54,129 nucleotides of DNA from Planctomycetota bacterium (GTDB taxonomy: Bacteria; Planctomycetota; Planctomycetia; Pirellulales; Pirellulaceae). A program made the position numbers and the translations under genes. Each line of letters begins with the position of its first letter. Within the stretch, counting starts at the first letter, position 1. The notes under the pieces were generated by a model, which saw only the letters and a program-made list of their open reading frames with translations, was not told the origin of the DNA and did not search any database. Shown piece after piece: positions 16,894 through 28,453 of this stretch. Location of the stretch: NCBI GenBank assembly GCA_027622275.1, contig JAQBZB010000021.1, forward strand, positions 1-54,129, read 5' to 3'.

Positions 16894-17976
16894 ATGGCGA
16901 TTGGATTCGGTGTGATCGGTTGCGGCATGATCGCGAATTTCCATGCCAAGGCGATCGCGGACATTCGTGGTGCCAAGCTGGCCGCTTGCTTTGACATGTT
17001 CCCAGCCGCGGCGGACCGCTTCGCCGCCCACACCGGTTGCAGGGCCTACCACGACCTCGCCGTGATGCTCGCCGATCCGAACGTCGATATCGTCACCATC
17101 TGCACCCCCAGCGGGGCTCATCTTGAACCGGCGGTCGCCGCTGCCAAAGCGGGCAAGCACGTGATCGTCGAGAAGCCGCTTGAGATCACGCTCAAGCGAT
17201 GTGACAAGATTATCGCAGCCTGCGAGAAAGCGGGTGTCGTTTTGGCAACGATCTTTCCATCGCGGTTCCACGAATCGTCGCAACTGCTCAAAAAGGCGAT
17301 CGACAAGGATCGCTTCGGGCGGCTGACCGTCGGCGACGCTTATGTGAAGTGGTATCGCACGCAAGCTTACTACGACAGCGGAGCGTGGCGCGGCACGTGG
17401 AAGTTCGATGGCGGCGGGGCCTTGATGAATCAAGCGATTCACAGCGTCGACCTGCTGACGTGGCTGATGGGTCCAGTTACCGAGATCACGGCGCACACCG
17501 CGACCTTGGCTCACACGGACATCGAAGTCGAAGACGTGGCGATGGCGACGCTCCGATTTGCGAACGGCGCACTCGGTGTGATCGAAGCCACGACGGCGGC
17601 CTATCCAGGTGCGTTGAAGCGGATCGAGATTCACGGCTCGCACGGCTCGGCGGTCTTGGTAGAAGAAGACCTCAAGATGTGGGAGTTCGCCAAGCAGACG
17701 AAAGCCGACGCGGCGTTGCTGGAACGGATGCAAGGGAGGACGAAAACCGGCGGCGGCGCGTCGGACCCAACCGCGATCGGACATCACGGCCACGCGGAGC
17801 TGTTCAAAGATGTGGTCAACGCCATCAAGAAGGGAACGAAACCGTTGGTCGACGGCCACGAAGGCCGCCGCTCGGTCGAAATCATTCTCGGCATCTACAA
17901 GGCCGCCGAAACCGGCAAGACCTTGCAATTGCCGCTCGCCGGCGATCCTGTGTTGAAAGCGCGAAAGCAAAACTAA
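16894..17976 (+). CDS. Gfo/Idh/MocA family oxidoreductase
   Basis: A 360-residue NAD(P)-dependent sugar oxidoreductase. The N-terminal Rossmann domain shows 'GVIGCGMIANFHAKAI' (6-21) and the family's E93-K94-P95 motif ('VIVEKPLEITL'), with the catalytic lysine at 94. The C-terminal alpha/beta domain contains 'GGGALMNQAIHSVDLLTWL', carrying the conserved active-site histidine. AAGGA lies about 9 nt before the ATG. The next gene, a sugar isomerase-like TIM barrel, starts 17 nt after the stop. The pair is typical of inositol or keto-sugar catabolism in planctomycetes, but the sugar is not identifiable. Confidence 0.92.
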   Translation: MAIGFGVIGCGMIANFHAKAIADIRGAKLAACFDMFPAAADRFAAHTGCRAYHDLAVMLADPNVDIVTICTPSGAHLEPAVAAAKAGKHVIVEKPLEITLKRCDKIIAACEKAGVVLATIFPSRFHESSQLLKKAIDKDRFGRLTVGDAYVKWYRTQAYYDSGAWRGTWKFDGGGALMNQAIHSVDLLTWLMGPVTEITAHTATLAHTDIEVEDVAMATLRFANGALGVIEATTAAYPGALKRIEIHGSHGSAVLVEEDLKMWEFAKQTKADAALLERMQGRTKTGGGASDPTAIGHHGHAELFKDVVNAIKKGTKPLVDGHEGRRSVEIILGIYKAAETGKTLQLPLAGDPVLKARKQN

Positions 17977-17993
17977 AATCGGAGAACCCAACC

Positions 17994-20116
<2,123 letters not shown>

Positions 20117-20165
20117 AGTTAACGCGGTCCCGAACAAGGACGATTTCGTTCATCGACTGCCGTTG

Positions 20166-20990
20166 TTAACCTTGATAAATCGGCGGCGGCGGCGTTTCAG
20201 CGTCCGTCATTCGAGATGCGCGTAAACCTGTGTTGAGCAGCGCGACGAGCGCAACGCGCTGTGGAGCGTCTCCCGACCGGGCAAGTCGCACTTTGATCAC
20301 ATCGAAGCTCTTGCGGAATCGTGTCCACATGCGGTCATATTCGATCGCGGAAAACGCTTCGTCCAAACGCCCGTCGTGGCACGCGACGCAAGCGGCAGAT
20401 GACTTCACGATCGCTTTCCGCGTCGAAGCGACAGGGCTGTCCGCGGTGTGGCATTTCGTACAGCAAGCAACATCCGCGGCAGCAGCGCGATTCGCCGCTG
20501 CGGTCGTCGAGCGACATGCGGAGGGGATCTCCAACGCGGCCAACAAAGTGTGGTCGCGATGCTCGTGGACGCGAAGGTTGGCAACCAATGGGGCGCTGTC
20601 ACGGGTTTGGCGAACGGCAGCCAACGTGGCAAAGACCGCGGAACCGACGATCAACAAACTGGCGGCGACCGCGAAGGAGCGGCGCGTCAAGGAGCGGCGT
20701 TGTGCGCTCCGCGAAGCAACGTCTTGTCGCGGGGCGAACAGCGGCATGTGCGGCAGCGCGTCGATGATCGGCGTCAATCTTCCGCAATACGAAGGAAGTT
20801 CATCGTCGAGCCCGACCGACATCGACTCGTGGAACAAACCGACCGCCGGGCGAAACGCCTCAGCCAGCTGGCGGCACTCGTGACAAACGGCCAAGTGCGA
20901 TTCGACGAGTTCATCGTCGTCGCCCCCCGACGGGAATGGCTCGCGAGTCAAAACGTCAAATACATCGTCACAGGTAAATACAGCTTTCAT
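20166..20990 (-). CDS. Membrane anti-sigma factor with two CXXCH motifs
   Basis: A 274-residue protein whose start overlaps the stop of the upstream sigma factor gene by 4 nt. Near the N-terminus H32-x3-C36-x2-C39 ('HLAVCHEC') is the zinc-binding anti-sigma motif. A single membrane helix lies at about 105-126. Beyond it, on the presumed periplasmic side, are C177-x2-C180-H181 and C201-x2-C204-H205, the covalent heme attachment motif of c-type cytochromes. This would give a heme- or redox-sensing anti-sigma factor, an inference from motif only. The C-terminal ~60 residues are basic and of unknown role. Confidence 0.75.
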   Translation of the reverse strand: MKAVFTCDDVFDVLTREPFPSGGDDDELVESHLAVCHECRQLAEAFRPAVGLFHESMSVGLDDELPSYCGRLTPIIDALPHMPLFAPRQDVASRSAQRRSLTRRSFAVAASLLIVGSAVFATLAAVRQTRDSAPLVANLRVHEHRDHTLLAALEIPSACRSTTAAANRAAAADVACCTKCHTADSPVASTRKAIVKSSAACVACHDGRLDEAFSAIEYDRMWTRFRKSFDVIKVRLARSGDAPQRVALVALLNTGLRASRMTDAETPPPPIYQG

Positions 20991-21610
20991 GGCCTGTTCT
21001 CCAACGATCGATCGATCGATAACTCATCTTCCGGCCCGAGATACTCGGCCATCTTGGTCAAGCCCCCACGAACTCGGTTCTTCGCCGTCGACAAACTGCA
21101 TCCCATCGCCTCGGCGATCTCCTGAAACTTCAGCCCGCCAAAAAATCTCAGCCGTAATGCATCGGCTTGTCCTTCGGGCAGCTTCGCAAGCAGTGCGTCA
21201 AGCAGTTCCGCGCGCTCCCGCGCGGCCATTCGCGCCGAGGGGGACTCGTCCGACTTGAGCTGATCGGCCAGCTTCGCCCGCAGATCATCATCGCTGGCCG
21301 GCTGACTCCACGCCCCGATGAAGAGGCCGCGCGAAAACTTCTTCAATTGACGCCGGCACTGGTTCAGAAGGATCGTCCAGAGCCAGGTACGGAAGCTGTA
21401 CTGGGAGTTGTAGGTGTGCAGCGACTTGAACGCGCACAGAAACGTTTCCTGCACCACGTCTTCCGCCCAATCAGGCCGACCCATGCGGCTGCACGCGACG
21501 CGGAACAGCGGCCCCTGATATCGCGTCACCAGCTGCGCGAACTGCTCCCTTTCGCCAGCGAGTACCGAGGCGATCAGCGTACCATCCGAGATCTCTTCGC
21601 GAGGTGACAT
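20987..21610 (-). CDS. ECF-type RNA polymerase sigma factor
   Basis: A 207-residue sigma-70 family protein with region 2 ('LVTRYQGPLFRVACSRMGR...DVVQETFLCAFKSL...FRTWLWTILLNQ') and region 4 with a helix-turn-helix ('FQEIAEAMGCSLSTAKNRVRGGL'). There is no region 1 or 3, as in ECF factors. The start used here is ATG ending at 21610; the frame is open to 21649, and neither start has a strong ribosome site. It overlaps the anti-sigma gene by 4 nt, a standard sigma/anti-sigma operon in which the membrane partner holds the sigma factor until a signal arrives. Confidence 0.88.
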   Translation of the reverse strand: MSPREEISDGTLIASVLAGEREQFAQLVTRYQGPLFRVACSRMGRPDWAEDVVQETFLCAFKSLHTYNSQYSFRTWLWTILLNQCRRQLKKFSRGLFIGAWSQPASDDDLRAKLADQLKSDESPSARMAARERAELLDALLAKLPEGQADALRLRFFGGLKFQEIAEAMGCSLSTAKNRVRGGLTKMAEYLGPEDELSIDRSLENRP

Positions 21611-21709
21611 CACGGGGCCTTTGGCGGAGTCGGTGGCCAGTAACAACAACGCTAGACAATGGTTATATCCAGCGAGCCCGAAAAAAGGTCAAGAGGTCGA
21701 CCTTGGATT

Positions 21710-22705
21710 CTACTTCTTCGCGATCCAGATATTCCGGAACACGACCGGATTGCCATGGTTCTGTAGAAAGAGGCCGTCCGGTTCGGGGCCTTCCTCGTGG
21801 CGTCCGGGTGTTCCGTGCGTGATTTCCAAGTCGTCATGTATCACGACGCCGTTGTGGCGGATCGTGGTGCGGGCGTTCTTCACCTTCTTGCCGCTGTCAT
21901 CGTAGCGGGCGGCCGTGAATTCGACGTCGTAGGTCTGCCATGACAAGGGCGGAAAGCACATGTTCACGATCGGTTCCGCGATCGAGTAGATCCCGCCGCA
22001 CTCGTTGTTCTTGCCTTCCAAGCCGAACGAATCGAGGACTTGCACTTCGTAGCGGCTTTGCACATAGACGCCGCTGTTGCCACGCCCCTGCCCGCGCGCC
22101 GTCGGCATGAACGGTGTTTGGAATTCGAGATGCAGCTGGTGGTCGCCGAACTTCTCTTTGGTCGCGATGTTTTGCGCGCCGAGCCACTTGCCGTCAATCA
22201 GCTCGCCGCCTTCCCAGGCATCGGTCGAACTGCCGTCGAACAAAACAACGGCACCCTCGGGCGGCTTCGCGCCGAGCGTCGGGCTGTGGCGATGGACCTT
22301 GGTGAACTCAGCCACTTTGGCATTGCCGCCGTAGACCACAATCGAACCGTCTTTCACTTCGGCGGTGACCTTGCCGTCATCCGAATCGGTCGTGAACCGC
22401 AGCCGTCCGTTTTCTAACTTGCCTTCCGCAGTGTGTGATTTATCTCCGCGAGACCAACCATCGCCCGGCAAACCGCCGATGAAACCGACCGCTTGGAAGG
22501 CCCCGTCGCCGAGAGCGATGATCTGAACTCCGATTTTCAAATCCTCTTCGCCCGTTTTGACCGTCCCCGCATATTCGCCTTGCAGCTCGTAGTCGATCCC
22601 GGCTTTCGCTGGGTCGGTGAAGACCACGGCGTTAGGATCGGCGGCGAACAAGGTGGTGGCTGAAAATGCGACCGCAACGGCCAAGCAGCGAATTAGAACG
22701 AACAT
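21710..22705 (-). CDS. DUF1080 secreted protein with extra N-terminal domain
   Basis: A 331-residue protein starting at the ATG ending at 22705, with GGGAG 7 nt upstream. A Sec signal peptide ends near 'TTLFAADP'. Residues about 20-150 form a beta-rich N-terminal domain ('YELQGEYAG', 'IGVQIIALGDGAFQAVGFIGGLPG') seen in some planctomycete DUF1080 proteins. The DUF1080 sandwich follows with 'VVLFDGSSTDAWEGG', 'FGDHQLHLEFQTPFMP', 'GNSGVYVQSRYEVQVLDSFG' and 'HDDLEITHGTPGR'. It is presumed to be a periplasmic or surface glycoside-active protein; the substrate is unknown. Confidence 0.88.
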   Translation of the reverse strand: MFVLIRCLAVAVAFSATTLFAADPNAVVFTDPAKAGIDYELQGEYAGTVKTGEEDLKIGVQIIALGDGAFQAVGFIGGLPGDGWSRGDKSHTAEGKLENGRLRFTTDSDDGKVTAEVKDGSIVVYGGNAKVAEFTKVHRHSPTLGAKPPEGAVVLFDGSSTDAWEGGELIDGKWLGAQNIATKEKFGDHQLHLEFQTPFMPTARGQGRGNSGVYVQSRYEVQVLDSFGLEGKNNECGGIYSIAEPIVNMCFPPLSWQTYDVEFTAARYDDSGKKVKNARTTIRHNGVVIHDDLEITHGTPGRHEEGPEPDGLFLQNHGNPVVFRNIWIAKK

Positions 22706-22825
22706 CGAAATACTCCCTGGGTGTGAATCGGATTGCGTGGAAATCAATTCTGGACGCTGACGGCTCGGCAAGCAAGTAGCAAGGTGACGGAAACAAGGGC
22801 CGGTCAGGTTTTCACGTAGTACAAT

Positions 22826-22885
22826 CAGCCGCTGGGCGATAGCCCGCGGTTTCCGCAGGAACCGGACGCTATCGCGTACCGGCTA
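22826..22885. repeat. Palindromic repeat, GCGATAG / CTATCGC arms
   Basis: GCGATAG-CCCG-CGGTT and AACCG-GACG-CTATCGC form an interrupted inverted repeat in the gap between two genes. The outer halves 'CTGGGCGA' and 'TCGCCCAG' (near 22912) extend it. Otherwise the 309-nt gap 22706-23014 shows nothing recognisable. Confidence 0.5.
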
Positions 22886-23014
22886 ATCTGCCTGCTTTGA
22901 AAAACTGTGTCGCCCAGTGACAGAAATCGGGACGCTTGACGCCGCTTATCAGTTCGCCAACACTAAGTCGTTGCCATTCGCCCCGTGGTTCCTTCATCGA
23001 GATCGAGTACGCCC

Positions 23015-23698
23015 GTGCCGCTTACCGTCGTCTGCCCCGGCTGCAAAAAACGCTTTACCGTCAGCGAGAAGTTCGCCGGCCAAAAGGGACCATGCCCGAA
23101 GTGCAAGATCGAGATTACGATCCCGGCGCTCGAGGATCAGGTCGTGATCCACGCGCCAGATTCGGGGACGCTGAAGGATTCGAAGGGCCGAGCCGTCTCG
23201 AAGCCGATTCTGCGCGAGGAAACCAGGTTCTCGCCGAAGGTTGCGATTGGCGTCGGCGTCGCCGTGGTTATTGTGTTGGTGCTGGCGGTGATCTTGCGGC
23301 GCGGCCCAGATTCAGAACCGATTGAGCCCATTATCCCAATTCTCGGTGCCATCCTGTTCGCTCCGCCGTTAGCCTTGGGCGGTTACTCCTTTCTCCGCAG
23401 CGACGAGCTGGAACCGTATACCGGCATGGACTTGCTGATCCGCGTGTTGTCTTGCGGCGGGTCGTACGCGTTCTTGTGGGGAGCGTTTTGGTTCGTGTCG
23501 TCACAGCTCGGACCGTTCGAGACCCCGTACCTCCTCATGCTCGTGCTGCCGCTTGTTTTTGCCGGTGGGTTTGCCGCTTTCGCAAGCCTGGATTTGGACT
23601 ACATGATGGGCCTCGTGCATTACGGGTTCTATTTGCTTGTGACCGGCGGCCTGGCACTGTTCATCGGCGTTGATCTGTTTGGGCTCGCGAGCGGTTAG
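23015..23698 (+). CDS. Zinc-ribbon membrane protein
   Basis: A 227-residue protein, started at GTG 23015 because this puts the conserved zinc ribbon at the N-terminus: C7-x2-C10 ('CPGCKKRF') and C27-x2-C30 ('CPKCK'). A linker follows, then about five or six membrane helices from residue ~75 to the end ('VAIGVGVAVVIVLVLAVIL', 'GAILFAPPLALGGY' and others). Such ribbon-plus-helices proteins are common in planctomycetes and have no known function. The HD-domain gene follows on the same strand after 42 nt. Confidence 0.75.
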   Translation: MPLTVVCPGCKKRFTVSEKFAGQKGPCPKCKIEITIPALEDQVVIHAPDSGTLKDSKGRAVSKPILREETRFSPKVAIGVGVAVVIVLVLAVILRRGPDSEPIEPIIPILGAILFAPPLALGGYSFLRSDELEPYTGMDLLIRVLSCGGSYAFLWGAFWFVSSQLGPFETPYLLMLVLPLVFAGGFAAFASLDLDYMMGLVHYGFYLLVTGGLALFIGVDLFGLASG

Positions 23699-23740
23699 CC
23701 GCGCGTTAACTCGTACTTTGGTTGGAAGGCGACAGAAGAC

Positions 23741-25090
23741 GTGTCTAGCACCATCGGCGAGATTCCCGAGATCCAGGGCCTCGACGCGCGGCAGCAACTG
23801 CTTCGCATCCCGCCCCAGCTCGATGTGCCGCTCACGCAGCGAGTCCGGCAGATCATCGACACCGCCGAGTTCCGTCGACTGTCGCGAATCAGCCAGCTCG
23901 GTCTTGTTTCACTCGTCTATCCGGCAGCGCATCACACGCGGTTCGAACACTCGCTCGGCGTCTATCGCATGGCGCTGCTGTATTTGAAGCGGCTGTCGTA
24001 CGACGAGCGGTTCGCGGCGGCGATTTCGACTCACGATGCCGAGGTCTTCATCGCGGCGGCGCTGCTGCACGATCTCGGACACTGGCCGTTCTGTCATCCG
24101 ATCGAAGACTTGTACCTGGCCGGCGTTCCGGAGCACGAACTGTTCGCCAACAGCTTCCTGCTCGAAGGCGAAATTGCCGACGCCCTGCGGGACGACTGGG
24201 GCATTAACCCGCGTGAAGTCGTCACGCTGCTTTCCGAGAAGCCTCGCGACGCGAAGTCCCGCATTTTACGCAGCATGCTGTCGGGTCCGATCGACGTCGA
24301 CAAGATGGACTATCTGTTTCGCGACAGTCTGCATGCGGGCGTTCCCTACGGCCAGAACTTCGATCAGCAGCGTTTGATCGGCAGCTTTTGTTTGAATGAA
24401 GCCGGCGACGGATTGGCGATCACCGAGAAAGGCCGGACGGCCGCCGAGATGATGGTCTTTGCCCGCTACGTCATGTTCAGCGAAGTTTACTGGCACCATT
24501 CGGTCCGCTCCGCGACCGCGATGTTGCAGCGGGCGTTCTACTTGCTCTACGCCGACCTCGATCTCGATTCGCTGTTCCGGCAACACGAACAGCCGTTGAT
24601 TGACGAGCTGGTGAAGGCTGCGGGCACCGGTCCCGCCAACGAGTTGCTCGACGGATTGTTTGGTCCGGCCCGCCGGCTTTACAAGCGGTTGGCTCAGTAC
24701 AGCTACTTCCAAGAGCGAGACATCTACGACCAACTGGCGCGCCGTCCTTACCCGTGGCTGGCCGGGTGTGCCGAGCACTTCACGAATTTGCTGAGTCGTG
24801 AACTCGGTCGTCGCGTCGCCCCGCACGAGATTCTGTTCGACGCGCCGCCGATCAAGCTGGAAGTCGAATTCGACATCGAAGTGTATTACGCCAAAGAAGC
24901 TTGTTATCGGCAACTGGGCGACGTGTCGCCGGTCGTCCGCACCCTGGCGCGCCAACAGTTTGACGACTTCGTCAAACGAGTCCGCCTGTTCTCTCACCCC
25001 GAACTTGCCGCCGACATCAACTCAACCCACGACATCAACGGCTTGCTTCGCGAAGCAATTGCCATCATGAACGGAGCCGACGCGCGATGA
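23741..25090 (+). CDS. HD-domain phosphohydrolase (SAMHD1/dGTPase-like)
   Basis: A 449-residue soluble protein starting at GTG 23741. The HD metal site includes H70 in '[11 protein letters not shown]' and H110-D111 in '[11 protein letters not shown]', and further '[18 protein letters not shown]' supplies the late aspartate. This pattern and the length match the YdhJ/SAMHD1-like HD phosphohydrolases, some of which remove triphosphate from dNTPs. Nucleotide specificity is not provable here. The stop overlaps the following SDR start by 4 nt (ATGA), so the two are translationally coupled. Confidence 0.88.
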   Translation: MSSTIGEIPEIQGLDARQQLLRIPPQLDVPLTQRVRQIIDTAEFRRLSRISQLGLVSLVYPAAHHTRFEHSLGVYRMALLYLKRLSYDERFAAAISTHDAEVFIAAALLHDLGHWPFCHPIEDLYLAGVPEHELFANSFLLEGEIADALRDDWGINPREVVTLLSEKPRDAKSRILRSMLSGPIDVDKMDYLFRDSLHAGVPYGQNFDQQRLIGSFCLNEAGDGLAITEKGRTAAEMMVFARYVMFSEVYWHHSVRSATAMLQRAFYLLYADLDLDSLFRQHEQPLIDELVKAAGTGPANELLDGLFGPARRLYKRLAQYSYFQERDIYDQLARRPYPWLAGCAEHFTNLLSRELGRRVAPHEILFDAPPIKLEVEFDIEVYYAKEACYRQLGDVSPVVRTLARQQFDDFVKRVRLFSHPELAADINSTHDINGLLREAIAIMNGADAR

Positions 25091-25854
25091 AGATAGCTGG
25101 TAACACGTTCCTCGTGACGGGAGGTTGTTCGGGGCTCGGCGAGGCATGTGTCCGCAGATTTGTTGAGCGGGGTGCCAATGTTGTCGTTGGCGACATCAAC
25201 CGTGCCGCGGGCGGGACGTTGATGGATGACCTGGGCTCGCAAGTGATCTTCGTCCGTACCGATGTCACGTCGACCGGAGACGTCCAAGCCGCGATCGGTG
25301 TCGCCGTTGAAAGCTTTGGCGGGCTGCACGGCGTCGTTAACTGTGCCGGAATCCTGGGAGCTTCGCGAGTCGTCGGTCGCGACGGACCACACGATTTGGA
25401 ACTGTTCGCCCGCGTCATCCAGATCAATCTGATTGGCACGTTCAACGTTGTGCGGCTCGCAGCGCAGGCCATGTCGACTGCCGAGCCGAACGAACAAGGA
25501 GAGCGCGGCGTGATCGTGAACACGGCCTCGGTGTCGGCCTTCGAAGGACAACTCGGACAGGCAGCTTATGCCGCGTCGAAAGGTGGGGTCGCCTCGATGA
25601 CGCTGCCAATCGCCCGCGAATTGGCCCAGTTCGGCATTCGCGTTTGTGCCATCGCTCCCGGGGTCTTCAACACGGCGATGATTGCTACGGCACCCGAGGC
25701 CGTGCAAAAGTCGCTCGACGCACAGACTGTCTTTCCGGCGCGATTGGGCGATCCGGCGGAATATGCCGCCTTTGCTCAGCACATCATCGAGAACCCTATG
25801 CTGAACGGTTGCGTACTGCGGCTGGATGGAGCAATGAGGCTGTCGGCGAAGTAG
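25087..25854 (+). CDS. SDR oxidoreductase, 3-hydroxyacyl-CoA dehydrogenase type-2-like
   Basis: A 255-residue short-chain dehydrogenase. Cofactor loop '[10 protein letters not shown]' (11-20), D37 in 'VVGDINRA' for NAD preference, 'NCAGIL', serine in '[15 protein letters not shown]', and the Y161/K165 pair in 'YAASKGGV'. The motif set and '[18 protein letters not shown]' resemble HSD17B10/3-hydroxyacyl-CoA dehydrogenases acting in beta-oxidation. Coupled by a 4-nt overlap to the upstream HD gene, a combination with no obvious shared pathway. Confidence 0.88.
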   Translation: MKIAGNTFLVTGGCSGLGEACVRRFVERGANVVVGDINRAAGGTLMDDLGSQVIFVRTDVTSTGDVQAAIGVAVESFGGLHGVVNCAGILGASRVVGRDGPHDLELFARVIQINLIGTFNVVRLAAQAMSTAEPNEQGERGVIVNTASVSAFEGQLGQAAYAASKGGVASMTLPIARELAQFGIRVCAIAPGVFNTAMIATAPEAVQKSLDAQTVFPARLGDPAEYAAFAQHIIENPMLNGCVLRLDGAMRLSAK

Positions 25855-25912
25855 GTGCGGCGCGGTCGATTCGATCGAAGTCCAATTTGACACGCGCCCC
25901 ACAAAAGGTACA

Positions 25913-26272
25913 ATGGCTGTAATGAGCGGAGTTCGCTTCCACGTTAAGTTTTTCAAGACGACGCCGGGCAGCGAGCCAGTCCGCGAGTGGCTGAAGTCGC
26001 TGGATCAATCCGATCGAAAGACGATTGGCGAGGACATCAAGACGGTCCAGTTTGGCTGGCCGCTGGGAATGCCGCTGATTCGGAAGTTGGAGGCTGACAT
26101 GTGGGAAGTTCGCTCCAGCCTCAAATCGCGAATTGCTCGTGTCATTTTCACGGTTCATCGCGATAAGATGATTCTGCTTCACGGCTTCATTAAGAAATCA
26201 CAGAAGACGCCGGCCGCCGACTTGAAGATCGCGCGCCAGCGTCTATCGCAGTTCCGGGAGGACGCTTCGTGA
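25913..26272 (+). CDS. RelE/HigB-type toxin of a toxin-antitoxin pair
   Basis: A 119-residue protein of the Gp49-like HigB branch of the RelE/ParE superfamily. Characteristic segments are 'EPVREWLKSLDQSDRKTIGEDIKTVQFGWPLGMPLIRKLEADMWEVRSSL' (with the typical 'LWEvR' strand) and 'ARVIFTVHRDKMILLHGFIKKSQKTP'. Members cleave mRNA on the ribosome. The start is ATG 25913, with ATG 25922 possible. It overlaps the downstream antitoxin by 4 nt; toxin-first order is the HigBA arrangement. Confidence 0.88.
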   Translation: MAVMSGVRFHVKFFKTTPGSEPVREWLKSLDQSDRKTIGEDIKTVQFGWPLGMPLIRKLEADMWEVRSSLKSRIARVIFTVHRDKMILLHGFIKKSQKTPAADLKIARQRLSQFREDAS

Positions 26273-26571
26273 CAAATAGACGCCAGAAAGCAAATCCGCG
26301 AGAGGGAAGTGACTTTGACGACTTTCTGGCGGAGGAAGGGATGCTCGCGGACGCCGAGTCGGTCGCGATCAAGCGGGTCATCGCTTTCGAGATTGCTCAA
26401 CTCATGCAAACCGAGGGCGTATCGAAGACAGAAATGGCTCGCCGTATGAACACGAGTCGTTCCTCGCTGGATCGACTATTGGATCCCTCGAATGATTCTG
26501 TCACGCTACAAACTCTGGAACGTGCCGCGGAAGCGTTGGGAAAGCGATTGCACATCGAGTTCGCGGCGTAA
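26269..26571 (+). CDS. HigA-like XRE antitoxin
   Basis: A 100-residue DNA-binding protein starting at GTG 26269 inside the end of the toxin gene. The helix-turn-helix is 'GVSKTEMARRMNTSRSSLDRLLD' (about residues 51-73), followed by 'TLQTLERAAEALGKRLHIEF', typical of XRE-type antitoxins paired with Gp49-like toxins. It should neutralise the toxin and autorepress the operon. No clear operator palindrome stands out in the short upstream gap. Confidence 0.88.
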   Translation: MTNRRQKANPREGSDFDDFLAEEGMLADAESVAIKRVIAFEIAQLMQTEGVSKTEMARRMNTSRSSLDRLLDPSNDSVTLQTLERAAEALGKRLHIEFAA

Positions 26572-26635
26572 TATGATTCACCGGCACTGCCGATTCCAAC
26601 ATTCCGCCCCGCCATGAAAACGCACGAGGTTCCCG

Positions 26636-27985
26636 ATGCCTGGCTCTTTCGACGCCGACCGATCGACGGCTCGTGTTGATCGACGCGCAGTGCTTCGCAT
26701 CGGAGCCTTTGGGTTGGGCGGGCTGACGCTCGATCAGCTGCTGCGAATGCAAACGGCTCAGGGAGCCAGTCGAGGCAAAGCGAAGGGGGCAATATTGTTC
26801 TGGATGGCTGGCGGACCGTCGCACATCGACATGTACGATATGAAGCCGCACGCGACCGCCGAAGTTCGCGGCCCGTTCGAGGCGATCGAGACGAATCTGC
26901 CCGGCTTGTTGGTCAACCAGCACATGCCGCATCATGCCAAGATCGCGGACAAGCTGTCGGTCATTCGATCCATCTCGCACAGCCATGCCGTTCACGACGA
27001 CGGCGCGCACTGGATGCAAACCGGCTACCCGCAACTGGACGCTCGCAGCGCCGGGCAACAGTACCCCTGTGAAGCCTCGATCGTCTCCTACATGCGCGGC
27101 CCGCAACGAGCCGGAATGCCCGCTTATGTCTGCATCCCCGAGGATTACCAAACGCACCTTGGCTTCTTCCAAACGGCCGCGTATTTGGGCAAACGCTACG
27201 ATGCGTTGAACGCCGCCAGCGATCCGAATAATCGCAAGTACAGCGGCCCCGGTTTTACTTTGCCCGAAGACATCACCGCCGAGCGACTCGGTGATCGACG
27301 CGGCTTGTTACAGAGCTTCGATCGTTATCGTGCGAAAGCGGAAGCAAGTGATGCGCTTCGCGACGCCGACTCGGTGCAACAGCAAGCCTTCGAGTTAATC
27401 GGCAGCCAGCACGCTCGCGATGCCTTCGATGTTGCGCGAGAAGCGGAAGCAACGCACGAGTTATACGGGCGCCACGCCTGGGGCCAAGCCGCTTTGCTCG
27501 CGAGGCGGCTGGTCGAAGCGGGCGTCCGGTTCGTGACAATCAATCTGTACGAGAAGGACGTCGACTGGTGGGATGACCACTACACGATCGAGCCGAATCT
27601 CGTCAAACGCTTGCCCCGTTACGATCAAGCCTTCAGCGCCTTGATCGCCGACCTGCATCAACGCGGCTTGAGCGACGACGTATTGGTCGCGGCTTACGGC
27701 GAGTTCGGTCGCGCGCCACGAATCGACGCCAACGCCGGACGCGGTCACTGGCCCAAGGCGATGTCGGTCGTACTCAGCGGCGGCGGCATCGCCGCCGGTC
27801 AAATCGTCGGCTCGACCACACGCGACGGTGCCGAACCCCACGATCGCCCGCTCGTCCCCGGCGATCTGCTCGCCACAATCTACCACACCCTCGGCATTGA
27901 CCCCCAACAATCCATCCCCAACCGCCTCGGCCGCGGCATCCCCCTCATCCCGCAAGGCGAGCCGATTCGGGAGTTGGTGAGCTAA
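26636..27985 (+). CDS. DUF1501 domain protein, Tat-exported
   Basis: A 449-residue protein with a twin-arginine-like start ('VDRRAVLRIGAFGLGGLTLDQLL') and DUF1501 family sequence: 'AILFWMAGGPSHIDMYDMKP', 'VIRSISHSHAVHDDGAHWM', 'ARRLVEAGVRFVTINL', 'VAAYGEFGRAPRID' and 'GDLLATIYHTLGIDP'. DUF1501 belongs to the alkaline-phosphatase/sulfatase-like fold and is hugely expanded in planctomycetes, usually beside DUF1549/DUF1553 cytochrome-type genes. None lies here, so it stands alone. Function unproven. A second copy is at 44896-46287. Confidence 0.92.
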   Translation: MPGSFDADRSTARVDRRAVLRIGAFGLGGLTLDQLLRMQTAQGASRGKAKGAILFWMAGGPSHIDMYDMKPHATAEVRGPFEAIETNLPGLLVNQHMPHHAKIADKLSVIRSISHSHAVHDDGAHWMQTGYPQLDARSAGQQYPCEASIVSYMRGPQRAGMPAYVCIPEDYQTHLGFFQTAAYLGKRYDALNAASDPNNRKYSGPGFTLPEDITAERLGDRRGLLQSFDRYRAKAEASDALRDADSVQQQAFELIGSQHARDAFDVAREAEATHELYGRHAWGQAALLARRLVEAGVRFVTINLYEKDVDWWDDHYTIEPNLVKRLPRYDQAFSALIADLHQRGLSDDVLVAAYGEFGRAPRIDANAGRGHWPKAMSVVLSGGGIAAGQIVGSTTRDGAEPHDRPLVPGDLLATIYHTLGIDPQQSIPNRLGRGIPLIPQGEPIRELVS

Positions 27986-28075
27986 AGTTCCTTTACAAAT
28001 TGGGGTTGGTGTTGATTGGCTGGGCGAGTCTTGGACACCACGGCAGTTCGGTGATTGTCGAAGGCCGAAGCAGCT

Positions 28076-28453
28076 TCACGGGCGGTGCGTCAACTCTTCG
28101 ATGGACACGTCACCGCCGTCGATGACATCCATCGTAAGACGGTTTCCATTAAGCAGGGACATCCCGATAAGCGGCGTCCCGGCTGCTTGCGAAATCAGTA
28201 CGTCTTTCTGTTGAACATGCCAAACGACGCTCGCCAGATAAACGTCCAAACGGATGACGTTACCGTCTGCGAGCCTTCCTCGCCGGTGACCTGCAAACGG
28301 CAGCCGTAGCGCGGCCACCAAATCGTCGGGGAGCGTGAGATACCCGTTGTAACCGGTGTCGATGACGGCTTCAATTTGCTGAACCGATTGGCCGGAGCCG
28401 GAAACTTCGAGTTCGATGATTGCTTCGCGATTGCGAATTGTGCCGCGGATCAT
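28076..28453 (-). CDS. Clan AA retropepsin-like aspartic protease
   Basis: A 125-residue single-domain protein with the catalytic motif D32-T33-G34 in 'AVIDTGYNGYLTLP' and the second-strand signature 'GTPLIGMSLLNGNRLTMDV'. The length fits a retropepsin-like monomer that must dimerise. Its start overlaps the stop of the small upstream gene by 4 nt (ATGA), so the two form one transcription and translation unit. Such pairs are frequent in cyanobacteria and planctomycetes. A TA-like or self-processing role is a guess. Confidence 0.85.
   Translation of the reverse strand: MIRGTIRNREAIIELEVSGSGQSVQQIEAVIDTGYNGYLTLPDDLVAALRLPFAGHRRGRLADGNVIRLDVYLASVVWHVQQKDVLISQAAGTPLIGMSLLNGNRLTMDVIDGGDVSIEELTHRP

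Noticed and set aside
23741-25854. HD gene plus SDR as a dedicated defence or nucleotide system
   Set aside because: The 4-nt overlap is real, but the SDR is of a common metabolic type and nothing else points to defence.
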